The notes below the pieces were generated by a model. The model saw only the letters and a list, made by a program, of their open reading frames with translations. It was not told where the DNA came from and made no database searches. Below, one piece after another: positions 15,801 to 24,367 of a stretch of DNA of 64,000 bases (within the stretch, counting starts at the first letter, position 1; each line of letters begins with the position of its first letter). The position numbers were made by a program, and so were the translations under genes. This stretch comes from an uncultured Desulfobacter sp. (GTDB lineage: Bacteria > Desulfobacterota > Desulfobacteria > Desulfobacterales > Desulfobacteraceae). Where the stretch lies: assembly GCF_963677125.1 (NCBI RefSeq), contig NZ_OY781882.1, positions 1,806,501 to 1,870,500 on the forward strand, read 5' to 3'.

Positions 15801-18800
15801 CTATGACGGCTCTTGGTTATCCAATGTTTTCTTAAGCTTTTCCATTGCCTCAAGCGCATCTTCAAAATCCAGGTTTTCTGCATAATCTAAAAGCGCAACA
15901 CTTATCGCTTTAAGGGGGCTGTCATGCAAATGAAGCAGCTGATTTATCTCTTGTGCTTTACTGTCAATATCGGGATTCATATCCTTGGCAAGTTTTTGAA
16001 AGTCATCCAGAAGGCGCCTTAATTTTTCCATATCAACGGGGGCTGCACTGATCTTTTCTGCACCTTCCAAAGACTGAGGCAGAATCTTTTGTTTCAGATC
16101 TTCAACCACCTGAGTTAAATCCCTGACCAGATTTTCCATAAGGGGATCAAGCTGAGCGAGCTGGTTCTTTTTTAGTACAGCTTCAACTTTCTGGGAACTA
16201 TCATACAATGCCTGTGCGCCGATTCCCCCTGCAACGCCCTTAAGTGTATGAGCGGTCCTGTGTGCCAAAACAATATCGTTTTGGATAACGGCCTGGGAGA
16301 TGATCTGGTTATCCCTGCCGTGGTCTTTAATAAACTGCTTTAAAAACGTTATATATAGATTCTGGTTGCCATTGGCTCTTTGTATGCCAACGTCTATATC
16401 AATGCCGGCCAGCTCCTTGGGCAAAGAAACGCTGTTGTTATTCATAACCTTCTGAGAATCAAGCGTATGAGGCTCGCCGTCAACGGCCGGTATCCATCTA
16501 AGCAAGGTCTCAAATAAAATGTTTGGTTCAATAGGTTTGGCAATATGGTCAACCATGCCGACCCCAAGGCAACGTTCGCGATCCCCGGCCATGGCATTGG
16601 CGGTCATGGCAACGATGGGGGGATGATTTGGAGATTGTTGCTCCAGGATGACCCGGGTGGCGTCAAAACCATCCATTTCAGGCATTTGAAGATCCATCAG
16701 TATCAAATCAAATTTGGCTTTTCCGGCAAGCTCAACGGCCTTTTTGCCGTTTTCTGCAATAACGGCCACAAGCCCTGCCTGGGTAAGAAGTTTCTCAGCC
16801 AGAATCTGATTGATGGTATTATCTTCTACAACTAGTATTTTTGCCCCTTTTATGGTTTCCAAAGGGTTAACCCGCCAGCGGCCGGAAGTATTTTCTGCAA
16901 TCCTTACGTCTCCTTTGCCGCCAAATGCATTGATGACGATATCCAACAAATTTGAAGGGATCACAGGTTTGGTTAGGAAACCGTCTATGCCCACGTCCTG
17001 AGCTTGACTCATGATATCTTCCTGATTCAGGGTCGTCACCATAATAAGGGTAATATGGTCATTGTCGGCAAACGCTTTAATATAATTTGATGCCTGGAGT
17101 CCATTCATCCCGGGCATCATATAATCCATCAACACCAGCCTGAAAGGGTCCTTTTCAGCGGCGTTTTTTATTGCCTTTAGAGCAGCTTGACCTGAATCAA
17201 CACACATCACCCTGAAAGAAAACGACTCCAGGGTCTGCGCAAACATCTGCCTTGCAGTGGCCGAATCATCAACCACAAGGACTTTAAGCTTTTCCAAATC
17301 CGATGGAACGCTTAATTTAGTTTTTTCGTCTTTTTCAATATGTCTGCCCAGAACAACGGTGAAATAAAAACGGCTCCCCTTGCCGGAAGAGCTTTTAACC
17401 CATATCCGGCCGTTCATTAACTCAACCAAATGCTTGCAAATGCTCAACCCCAGTCCGGTTCCGCCATATTTTCTTGTGGTACTGCCATCGGCCTGGCTGA
17501 AAGCTTGAAACAATCTTGACTGTTGATCCATGGTCATGCCCACGCCTGTATCCTTTACCACCACCTCCAGTTCCACCATATCCGCCTGTGTTTTAATTGA
17601 TCTTACTTGTATAACGATCTCACCGGATTCAGTAAACTTAAGCGCGTTACTTGTCAGGTTGAGCAGTACCTGGCCCAGCCTCAGGGGATCACCGATCAGT
17701 TGGACCGGTGTTCCCGGAGCGAGGTGAAATAAAATCTCAAGCCCTCTCTCCTGGACCTCGAAGGAAACCATATTGCTCAGGTTTATTAAAACTTTTTCCA
17801 AGTTGAATGGAATGGACTCCAGTTCCATCTTGCCGGCCTCAATTTTTGAAAAATCCAGGTTATCATTGGTGATATCCAGTAATAACTGGGCAGACTGATG
17901 AACCATCTGGATATAGTTGCGCTGCTGGGTATCCAGGTCAGTCCCCAGGCAAAGGTGAGACATGCCAATGATCGCGTTCATGGGGGTGCGGATCTCATGA
18001 CTCATATTGGCAAGAAAAGAGCTCTTGGCCCGGCTTGCTTCCTCGGCGATCCTGCGGGAGGCAATCAGCTCACTGATATCCTGCAGATTGACGACCATTC
18101 CGTTGTAACCTTTTTTACCATTCATAATCGGCGAAGCCGTGATTCGAATCTCTTTTTTCGTACCCCCTTTCGTATTCCTTACCGTTTCCAGCCCATAACA
18201 GATTTCTCCTTTCATGACCTTTTCAAAAACTTGCCTGGTATTTTCAGCCGCTTCTTCAGGAATAAAATCAATCTTCTTTCCCAAAAACTCTTCAGGTGTC
18301 CATCCGAAAATCTTCTCAAAGGCAGGATTTATATATTCTGCTTCTGCGTTTTTATCATAAACAATCATGGGCTCGGCACTGGTTTCCATGACCGTATGCA
18401 ATTTCTTTTCACTGCGGGCCAAATCGCTTTCTGCCTTTTTTATATGTGAAATATCTGTAAATGCTTCAAGCAGAACATTTTCATTATTCAAGTTGATTTG
18501 AATAACACTTTTCATTACGGGGATTTTTTCACCCGCTTTATTAATGACCGTTGTTTCTGATGATTCTACGGCCAACCCCATATCAAGAACCGGGCAGTTG
18601 CATTCCCCAGCAGAGCAAATGAAGTTGTGGCACACCTTCCCAACCAAATCCTGTTCTTTGTCAAATCCCATCATTAAAAGAGCTGCCTTATTTACACTGC
18701 GGATAATTTTATCTTTACCCACCAGGACCACACCAAATGGCATCGCTCTAAGCATTTTCTGTGTTTCTAAATGTAGTTGATCTGTTTTGGCTTTTGATCT

Positions 18801-19862
18801 TTTTAATAGTTCGGCAGTCGTTCGGTTCCGTTTGTTCAGGCGCGCAAAAAGAAATGTGGTGATACCCATGACGGCAACCAGAACAAATATGGCAATAACG
18901 ACATACCAGTATTTTAAAAAAACCTGTTTCGGTGTAAATTTCCCATAATCCCGGTAAGGCGAAACCTTTAAAATTCTTAAACAGTCATGAACAGATTGAT
19001 AATTCTTGGGGATGGTCCATCCGGAACATGACGCTGCAATGGCCGCTTTTGAATTGGGTTGAATCTCAATTAACCGATGGGCCACTATTTCAGCAAGTGC
19101 ATCGGAGGTATGACCAACCTGACCCATTGGCCACTCCGGATATTCTCTTGTGGAATGAAGGAATGGTAAATGAACTTTACCACCGCCATGTTTATGAATT
19201 ACAAAAAAATTATCCAGATTAATTTTACCTTCTAACTGCATTCTCTCCAACGTATCGGTTCGAACCGTCCCTGCGTCTGTTTCTTTGTTTAAAACTGACA
19301 ACACAACCGCATCATGGGTTCCCTTAAAAGACAGTTTTGAAAACTTCTTGTATGGGTCGATGCCTGCCTCTTGCAATTCACGCAGGGTCATAAGCCACCC
19401 ACCAAAGGAATTTTCACTTACCGCTGCAAAATGTTTTTGCTTCAGATCGCCGTAGGTTCGAATATCAGATCTTTGTTTCAAGCAGAACACAACGCCGCCA
19501 AATGTTGTATAAGTCCCATTTAGCCTTTTATTTTTTAACGTTGCTATCCGATTGACACCATGCAGAACTTCTAGCTCAACATAAATAGCCGAATTTGCAA
19601 GAATAAAATCCACCTCCCCATTTGCTACTTTTCGGCTTATATTTTTAAAATCAATAGGGACAATCTTAAAAGAATAGTCCGGAACACTATTGGACAAATA
19701 CTCAGCCGTTGGCGACCATTTTTTCAAGCAATTGTCTGTACTGCGTTTGACCAAAACGCCAATTTTAATTAAGTTCGTGTTGGAAAATGTGTTTGTCGGA
19801 TAAAAATAAATTAACAAACATGATGCGACTAAAAAAAATTTTTTCAAAAGATTTATTTGCAT
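15801..19862 (-). CDS. Giant hybrid histidine kinase with PhnD-like sensor
   Basis: 1353-residue membrane sensor. Order: signal/anchor (~7-25); periplasmic PhnD-like substrate-binding domain (~30-300; IGVLVKRSTDNCLKKW, GEVDFILANSAIYVE); transmembrane helix (~315-340); two PAS domains, the first with a Cys-rich loop (CHNFICSAGECNCP); HisKA (NMSHEIRTPMNAIIG); ATPase (NALKFTESG, DTGVGM, GGTGLGLSICK); two receivers (VLVVDDSATARQ with MDYMMPGMNG; ILVVEDNTINQ with MDLQMPEMDG); and an HPt domain (AHRTAHTLKGVAGGIGA). The chain His-Asp-His can pass phosphate on to the free receiver at 15136-15738. The ligand is unknown; PhnD-type domains bind oxyanions or small organics. Confidence 0.93.
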   Translation of the reverse strand: MQINLLKKFFLVASCLLIYFYPTNTFSNTNLIKIGVLVKRSTDNCLKKWSPTAEYLSNSVPDYSFKIVPIDFKNISRKVANGEVDFILANSAIYVELEVLHGVNRIATLKNKRLNGTYTTFGGVVFCLKQRSDIRTYGDLKQKHFAAVSENSFGGWLMTLRELQEAGIDPYKKFSKLSFKGTHDAVVLSVLNKETDAGTVRTDTLERMQLEGKINLDNFFVIHKHGGGKVHLPFLHSTREYPEWPMGQVGHTSDALAEIVAHRLIEIQPNSKAAIAASCSGWTIPKNYQSVHDCLRILKVSPYRDYGKFTPKQVFLKYWYVVIAIFVLVAVMGITTFLFARLNKRNRTTAELLKRSKAKTDQLHLETQKMLRAMPFGVVLVGKDKIIRSVNKAALLMMGFDKEQDLVGKVCHNFICSAGECNCPVLDMGLAVESSETTVINKAGEKIPVMKSVIQINLNNENVLLEAFTDISHIKKAESDLARSEKKLHTVMETSAEPMIVYDKNAEAEYINPAFEKIFGWTPEEFLGKKIDFIPEEAAENTRQVFEKVMKGEICYGLETVRNTKGGTKKEIRITASPIMNGKKGYNGMVVNLQDISELIASRRIAEEASRAKSSFLANMSHEIRTPMNAIIGMSHLCLGTDLDTQQRNYIQMVHQSAQLLLDITNDNLDFSKIEAGKMELESIPFNLEKVLINLSNMVSFEVQERGLEILFHLAPGTPVQLIGDPLRLGQVLLNLTSNALKFTESGEIVIQVRSIKTQADMVELEVVVKDTGVGMTMDQQSRLFQAFSQADGSTTRKYGGTGLGLSICKHLVELMNGRIWVKSSSGKGSRFYFTVVLGRHIEKDEKTKLSVPSDLEKLKVLVVDDSATARQMFAQTLESFSFRVMCVDSGQAALKAIKNAAEKDPFRLVLMDYMMPGMNGLQASNYIKAFADNDHITLIMVTTLNQEDIMSQAQDVGIDGFLTKPVIPSNLLDIVINAFGGKGDVRIAENTSGRWRVNPLETIKGAKILVVEDNTINQILAEKLLTQAGLVAVIAENGKKAVELAGKAKFDLILMDLQMPEMDGFDATRVILEQQSPNHPPIVAMTANAMAGDRERCLGVGMVDHIAKPIEPNILFETLLRWIPAVDGEPHTLDSQKVMNNNSVSLPKELAGIDIDVGIQRANGNQNLYITFLKQFIKDHGRDNQIISQAVIQNDIVLAHRTAHTLKGVAGGIGAQALYDSSQKVEAVLKKNQLAQLDPLMENLVRDLTQVVEDLKQKILPQSLEGAEKISAAPVDMEKLRRLLDDFQKLAKDMNPDIDSKAQEINQLLHLHDSPLKAISVALLDYAENLDFEDALEAMEKLKKTLDNQEPS

Positions 19863-20209
19863 TAATCGCTGTAGATGATCCGGTTTTTAAGAGACTTTGA
19901 AAAAAATACTACAAATTTTGCATCCAGTGTTTATTCGTATTCAAGAGGCGCTTCAAAAAAATAATTGAACAAATTTTCAATAAAGAGTGCGAACACAGAT
20001 GCGTTTTATCTTTCTAAGATACATTAAACATTACACAACTGATACAAAAAAGCAATTATATCATTATGAATATCGCCTGCAACACAGCTGATAGGGAGTG
20101 AAAGGTTCCATGCATTAAACAAGGCCATTTAGGGGAGGCGAGGCGTGAACTGTGAAGAAAAGTAATTTCTATATTATCAAATTAAACGTCGTGATAAAAA
20201 TACAAACAA
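19863..20209. other. Intergenic stretch, no feature seen
   Basis: About 350 bp of A/T-rich DNA upstream of the hybrid kinase and downstream of the Hdr-like operon. No gene, RNA or repeat was recognised. Confidence 0.4.
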
Positions 20210-20232
20210 CCTCTGCCCTGTTAGGACAGAGG
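20210..20232 (-). terminator. Intrinsic terminator of the Hdr-like operon
   Basis: On the minus strand CCTCTG-TCCT pairs with AGGG-CAGAGG around a small AAC loop, followed by TTGTTTGTATTTTT. It lies 22 nt after the HdrB-like stop. Confidence 0.7.
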
Positions 20233-20253
20233 ATGTTTGTGGTTTCATTGGCT

Positions 20254-21087
20254 TCAGGCTGCGATTTCCACCCCTGCCAGTTTCTTTTCAAGTCCCATGG
20301 CCCGGCCCAGCAATTGGGTGAGAAGTACCGCGGGTATAGGATCTGTTGATTCTGATTTCAGAATGAGCTCCCGGCCATATTCAAACTGCATATGACAATA
20401 GTTGCAGGCCGTGCAGATGATATCCGCCCCCTCCTGTTTTGCCGATTCATATTTTTTCAGAACAAAATCCCGGGCCAGAAGGCTGTTTTTTTCCAGCAGG
20501 GGGTTGCCGCAGCATTCCAGGCCTCGGGACCAGTTTACAGGCTCAGCCCCGGTCAGTTTGATAATCCGTTCAAATATTGTCGGTGCATTGGGTCGTTCAT
20601 CAAATCCGGTTATGGACGACGGGCGCAGGGCGTGACAACCGTAACTTGCGGCAACTTTAATTCCGTCAAGGGGATGAACAACGCTTCGCTGGATAACGCC
20701 TTTATCGATTTCCCGGTCCAGCAAAGTCAGCATATGATGGATCTTGACCCCCCCGTTATAATGCAGCCCTTCCTTCTCCAGCAGAGAATTGATCATATGC
20801 TGTTTTTTGGGATCATTTTGAAAATAGTGTTCTGCCTGTTTAAGAGCGCCAAAACAGCACTTGCACAGGGTCAGTACAGGCAGATGATGGGCCTGGGCAA
20901 TGGCCAGATTCCGTATGGCCAGTAAAAGATAAGCATCCAGATTTTTTTCCTTGACAGGGTATCCGCAACAGCCGAAATCAAGTTCCTCAACGCCAACATT
21001 AAGCCTGGATAAAACCGCTTTGGCGGATTTTGGATGCTGAGGAATGTCAAATCCAGTCCTGCATCCCGAAAATAGTGCACATTTCAT
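20254..21087 (-). CDS. HdrB-like CCG-domain protein
   Basis: 277-residue protein with two cysteine-rich CCG domains as in HdrB/HdrD, which in heterodisulfide reductases hold the non-cubane [4Fe-4S] clusters where the disulfide is reduced. Visible signatures: CALFSGCRTG start, FGCCGYPV (~39-46), LCKCCFGALK (~77-86), then SYGCHALRP, LECCGNPLL and CTACNYCHMQFE. The ATG overlaps the stop of the membrane subunit by 4 nt, so both are made together. In vivo it probably exchanges electrons between the quinone-reactive membrane subunit and an unknown thiol/disulfide pair. Confidence 0.85.
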   Translation of the reverse strand: MKCALFSGCRTGFDIPQHPKSAKAVLSRLNVGVEELDFGCCGYPVKEKNLDAYLLLAIRNLAIAQAHHLPVLTLCKCCFGALKQAEHYFQNDPKKQHMINSLLEKEGLHYNGGVKIHHMLTLLDREIDKGVIQRSVVHPLDGIKVAASYGCHALRPSSITGFDERPNAPTIFERIIKLTGAEPVNWSRGLECCGNPLLEKNSLLARDFVLKKYESAKQEGADIICTACNYCHMQFEYGRELILKSESTDPIPAVLLTQLLGRAMGLEKKLAGVEIAA

Positions 21088-22790
21088 ATTCCAAATTCCT
21101 GGTGGTATACCATGTTTTTAAGTTGATAAAAAATATCTGTAATCTTGACCCCCTGAGGGCAATTTTCCTGACATTTATAACAAGTCAGGCAATCCCAGAC
21201 AATTGAGGCATTTTTTGCCAGATCGGTTTGCCCAAGAACCAGGGCATGAATGACCTGGTGGGGTGCGGCGCCAAATTGTCCGATGTCGCCCGTAACACCT
21301 GTCACCGGGCATGAATTGGTGCATGTCAGACAGGTATAACATTGTGAAAACGTTGTCGTCTGGAAGGACTTCCTCAGGTTTTTAACCACAGATTCTTTGC
21401 TGGATTTAAGCACCACGGGGCCTTCAGGCCCAGTCTTTTTCTCCTGATTTTCTTTAATACGTTCTCTTACCTGAACAACGGTATCCGGAAGAAATTTTTC
21501 CTTCATCCGCTGTCTGGCTGCCATCCAGATATCCTGCAGGTCCAGGCCGGCAGGACAGACCTGGGAGCATTTGTTACACATGGTGCAGATAAAACTGCCC
21601 CTGGAAAAGGCTTCCTTTGATTTTGTATCCATTGACCGGCCCCATGCCGACTCCCGGATGCCGGTTACACGTTCGGAAGGAAACACCCAAGGATTCTGAA
21701 AAATATCATATGTTGGTCCCACGGCACAATGGGTTGTGCAGGTGCCGCACTGGGTGCAGGAAGAAAGATCAAACGCCCGGCGGGTGGCTTTATTCGCCTC
21801 GTGTCTTACTTTCTGCCCCGCAATCCCTGAAATCAGAAGGCTTATTGGCGTTGTCACAATATGCAAAAACTTGCTGAAAGGCAGGTAGGCCAAGAGAAAA
21901 AAACAGCTTAAATAATGAATTGCCAGTATCAGTGCATCCATTCGTTTCCCGTTTAAAAACCCGGCAAAAGGCTTCATGGCAATGGAGACCGGATAGGAGA
22001 CAATAGCCCACTTTGGGTTGGCATGACAGGAGATACAATTGTCTTCGTTGATAATTCTCCCTTCTTCCAGAATCTCCGGTGTGATTTCAATGGTTTCCCC
22101 AAGAAAAGACACATTATAATCTTCTTGCCAGACGGCTTTAAGCGCCGGAAGTTCCTCATCATAATCCATGGATCCATATTCCTCCACCATATCATCGAAC
22201 ACACCGGAGGAGATAATCTTGGCAGCTTCCAGGCCAAACCCTGATATCATAATGAGTGCAAGCAAAGCGATTGCTAGATAATCGGGATGCCTGCTGATCT
22301 GCTTCAAACGGAAATGAGTTTTCCTGCGATATATGGCAATGGCCAATCCCCCGATCACCATGACACCGGCCAAGTTCCGAAGAAGCATAAAAGGATTCAA
22401 TGTGGGCATGTAATTTGCGAAAATTATTTCGCTGACATAGAAATCAAGGGCATGAAAAAACAATAACCCTGCAAATCCCCAAAAAATACAGATGTGCATA
22501 ACCCACTTCAGGGAATCCTGACGCATCAGCGGTAATTGAAGCACCACATCCACAATTACCGTCTTAAAAAAATAAAAAAGCCGGACAGGTGAGACCAGGA
22601 TGCCTAACAAACTGGCCAAAAAAGAGGTTATGCGTTCTGCCGTAGTGAATTCAGGTCCTTCCGGCCCAATGATTAACCGAAAAAACCCAATGGTCCTGTA
22701 AATGATCCCGATAAGGAATACTGCTAACGCTAATGAAAAACTCAAAGAATAAAGCACTGTTCCAATCCAATCCAAATTTAAAATTGTCAA
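21084..22790 (-). CDS. HdrE/HdrC-like membrane Fe-S protein with one haem c site
   Basis: 568 residues joining membrane and Fe-S functions. The N-terminal half has about five to six transmembrane segments like the NarI/HdrE cytochrome b family (spaced histidines as possible haem b ligands). A soluble loop at ~250 carries CISCH, a single c-type haem motif, before another hydrophobic segment. The C-terminal half has Cys motifs for four clusters: CTQCGTCTTHC, CTMCNKCSQVCP, CYTCLTCTNSCP and CLTCYKCQENCP. The start is TTG 22790, close to a TTGACA-17-TACAGA promoter and without a ribosome site. With the HdrB-like gene it forms a quinone-linked thiol/Fe-S redox complex; exact partners are unknown. 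Confidence 0.83.
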   Translation of the reverse strand: MTILNLDWIGTVLYSLSFSLALAVFLIGIIYRTIGFFRLIIGPEGPEFTTAERITSFLASLLGILVSPVRLFYFFKTVIVDVVLQLPLMRQDSLKWVMHICIFWGFAGLLFFHALDFYVSEIIFANYMPTLNPFMLLRNLAGVMVIGGLAIAIYRRKTHFRLKQISRHPDYLAIALLALIMISGFGLEAAKIISSGVFDDMVEEYGSMDYDEELPALKAVWQEDYNVSFLGETIEITPEILEEGRIINEDNCISCHANPKWAIVSYPVSIAMKPFAGFLNGKRMDALILAIHYLSCFFLLAYLPFSKFLHIVTTPISLLISGIAGQKVRHEANKATRRAFDLSSCTQCGTCTTHCAVGPTYDIFQNPWVFPSERVTGIRESAWGRSMDTKSKEAFSRGSFICTMCNKCSQVCPAGLDLQDIWMAARQRMKEKFLPDTVVQVRERIKENQEKKTGPEGPVVLKSSKESVVKNLRKSFQTTTFSQCYTCLTCTNSCPVTGVTGDIGQFGAAPHQVIHALVLGQTDLAKNASIVWDCLTCYKCQENCPQGVKITDIFYQLKNMVYHQEFGI

Positions 22791-22811
22791 CGGGCAAAAT
22801 CAAAAAGTAAA

Positions 22812-22840
22812 TCTGTATTGTAACTTATCCGGGATGTCAA
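22812..22840 (-). promoter_or_regulatory. Promoter of the Hdr-like operon
   Basis: On the minus strand TTGACA (22840-22835), 17-nt spacer, TACAGA (22817-22812). The -35 is perfect and the -10 weak. TSS would be near 22805, leaving a leader of only ~15 nt before TTG 22790. The -35 is part of TGTCAAG...CTTGACA, a palindrome (22834-22860) that could be a regulator site. The rest of 22791-23122 shows no gene. Confidence 0.5.
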
Positions 22841-23122
22841 GCTTGTTTTTTTTCTTGACAAGCCCCATTTGCCTTATCATTGACCCCTGTCTTTGTTTCA
22901 CATCAAACACTCTTTTAGACACCACATGACGATTCAAATTAACATAATGCCCCCCTGCATAGCCCATAACACAGGTTGAGAATCTGCATAATTCCCCAAG
23001 ACTTTCATTTAAAATCACGGGTAGATTACTTACCGGCCTGCCTTTACAAACCCTGGACCAACACTTATATTAACTTTTTAAAATCTAAAAAAAGTCTAAA
23101 ATAGTGCACAAGGAGCGTTCAG

Positions 23123-23791
23123 GTGAAACAAATCTTAGTACTGGCCTCGACCAATAAAGGCAAAACACGGGAATTACAGGAAAGGCTGCAAGGCTATCCG
23201 GTTGACATAAAAAATCTGTCTGATTTCGGACCTATTCCCGAGGTCATAGAAGACGGAGAGACCTTTGACGACAATGCATATAAAAAGGCGTCGTTTACGG
23301 CAAGAGTCTTGGGATATCCGTCCCTGGCCGACGACTCCGGGCTTTGCGTGGAGGCGCTGGGAGGGGCGCCCGGCGTGTATTCGGCCCGTTATGCCGGAGA
23401 AAACGCCACGGACCAGGACAATGTGGACAAGCTCCTGGAGACCATGAAAAATGAAGAGAACCGAAAAGCCGCCTTTGAATGCGTGATCTCCATCGCAGTG
23501 CCCACGGGTGCGGCGTTGACCTATGAAGGCCGCTGCGAGGGGCTACTCACCCGGGGACCTGAAGGCAACAACGGGTTTGGTTATGACCCGCTGTTCTTTT
23601 TTCCCGAACTGAATAAGACCTTTGCCCAGTTGTCCATGGAAGAGAAGGCAACTGTGAGCCACAGGGGCAAAGCCCTGCAGGAAATTACCCAGGAGATGGA
23701 CAAAATCCTGGACTGGATAGATATCCAAATGTCCCGGATCAACACTGAACCCGGCGGTTGTCTTGCACCCAAAGGAACGAACAATGGATAA
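23123..23791 (+). CDS. rdgB: dITP/XTP pyrophosphatase (RdgB/HAM1)
   Basis: House-cleaning enzyme that hydrolyses dITP, ITP and XTP to the monophosphates, keeping deaminated purines out of nucleic acids. Motifs: ASTNKGKTREL (substrate loop), ADDSGLCVEALGGAPGVYSA with the catalytic/magnesium acids, and GFGYDPLFF. The length of 222 is slightly above the family's ~200, with extra residues at the C-terminus. GTG start is supported by AAGGAG 7 nt upstream. Its end overlaps the nitroreductase start by 8 nt, beginning a three-gene operon. Confidence 0.94.
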   Translation: MKQILVLASTNKGKTRELQERLQGYPVDIKNLSDFGPIPEVIEDGETFDDNAYKKASFTARVLGYPSLADDSGLCVEALGGAPGVYSARYAGENATDQDNVDKLLETMKNEENRKAAFECVISIAVPTGAALTYEGRCEGLLTRGPEGNNGFGYDPLFFFPELNKTFAQLSMEEKATVSHRGKALQEITQEMDKILDWIDIQMSRINTEPGGCLAPKGTNNG

Positions 23792-24365
23792 CTTCAAGGA
23801 CCTTGTAAAATCCAACCGGTCGTGCAGGCGCTTTGATAACAGTTTTGCACTGGATACCCGGACCTTGACCGACCTTGTGGAGCTGGCCCGGTATACGGCT
23901 TCCGGGGCCAACAACCAGCCCCTGAAATATATCATTTCCAGCAGCAGGGAACAAAATGATAACATCTTTTCCTGCTTAACCTGGGCCGCTTACCTCAAAG
24001 AGTGGAAAGGCCCGGAACCTGCGGAACAGCCAACGGGATACATTGTGATCCTGGGGGATACCACCATTGCAAAAAATTTCTGGTGTGACCATGGCATTGC
24101 GGCCCAGACCATGCTGCTCGGCGCCCGGGCAATGGGGCTTGCCGGATGTATGTTTGCCGCCATAAACATCAAAAAATTAAAAGAACTGCTGGATATCGGC
24201 GATCATCTGGAGGTCAAGCTGGTCATTGCCCTTGGCAAACCTGTGGAAAAAGCCTGCATTGAAGATGTGAATGACGGCGGTGATATCCGGTATTACCGGG
24301 ATAAAAATCAGGTCCACCACGTACCCAAGCGCAAGCTTGAAGATTTAATCCTCAACGCCTTTTAG
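23784..24365 (+). CDS. Nitroreductase-family FMN protein
   Basis: 193-residue FMN-dependent oxidoreductase of the nitroreductase fold. Visible signatures are the N-terminal NRSCRRFDN (FMN phosphate-binding Arg-Ser-xx-Arg), SGANNQPLKY, and GAxAMGLAGCMFAAIN with LVIALGKPVE near the C-terminus. The ATG at 23784 has AAGGAA 6 nt upstream. It overlaps rdgB and is followed 2 nt later by the radical SAM gene. Natural substrate unknown; enzymes of this fold reduce nitro groups, quinones or flavins. Confidence 0.88.
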   Translation: MDNFKDLVKSNRSCRRFDNSFALDTRTLTDLVELARYTASGANNQPLKYIISSSREQNDNIFSCLTWAAYLKEWKGPEPAEQPTGYIVILGDTTIAKNFWCDHGIAAQTMLLGARAMGLAGCMFAAINIKKLKELLDIGDHLEVKLVIALGKPVEKACIEDVNDGGDIRYYRDKNQVHHVPKRKLEDLILNAF

Positions 24366-24367
24366 CT

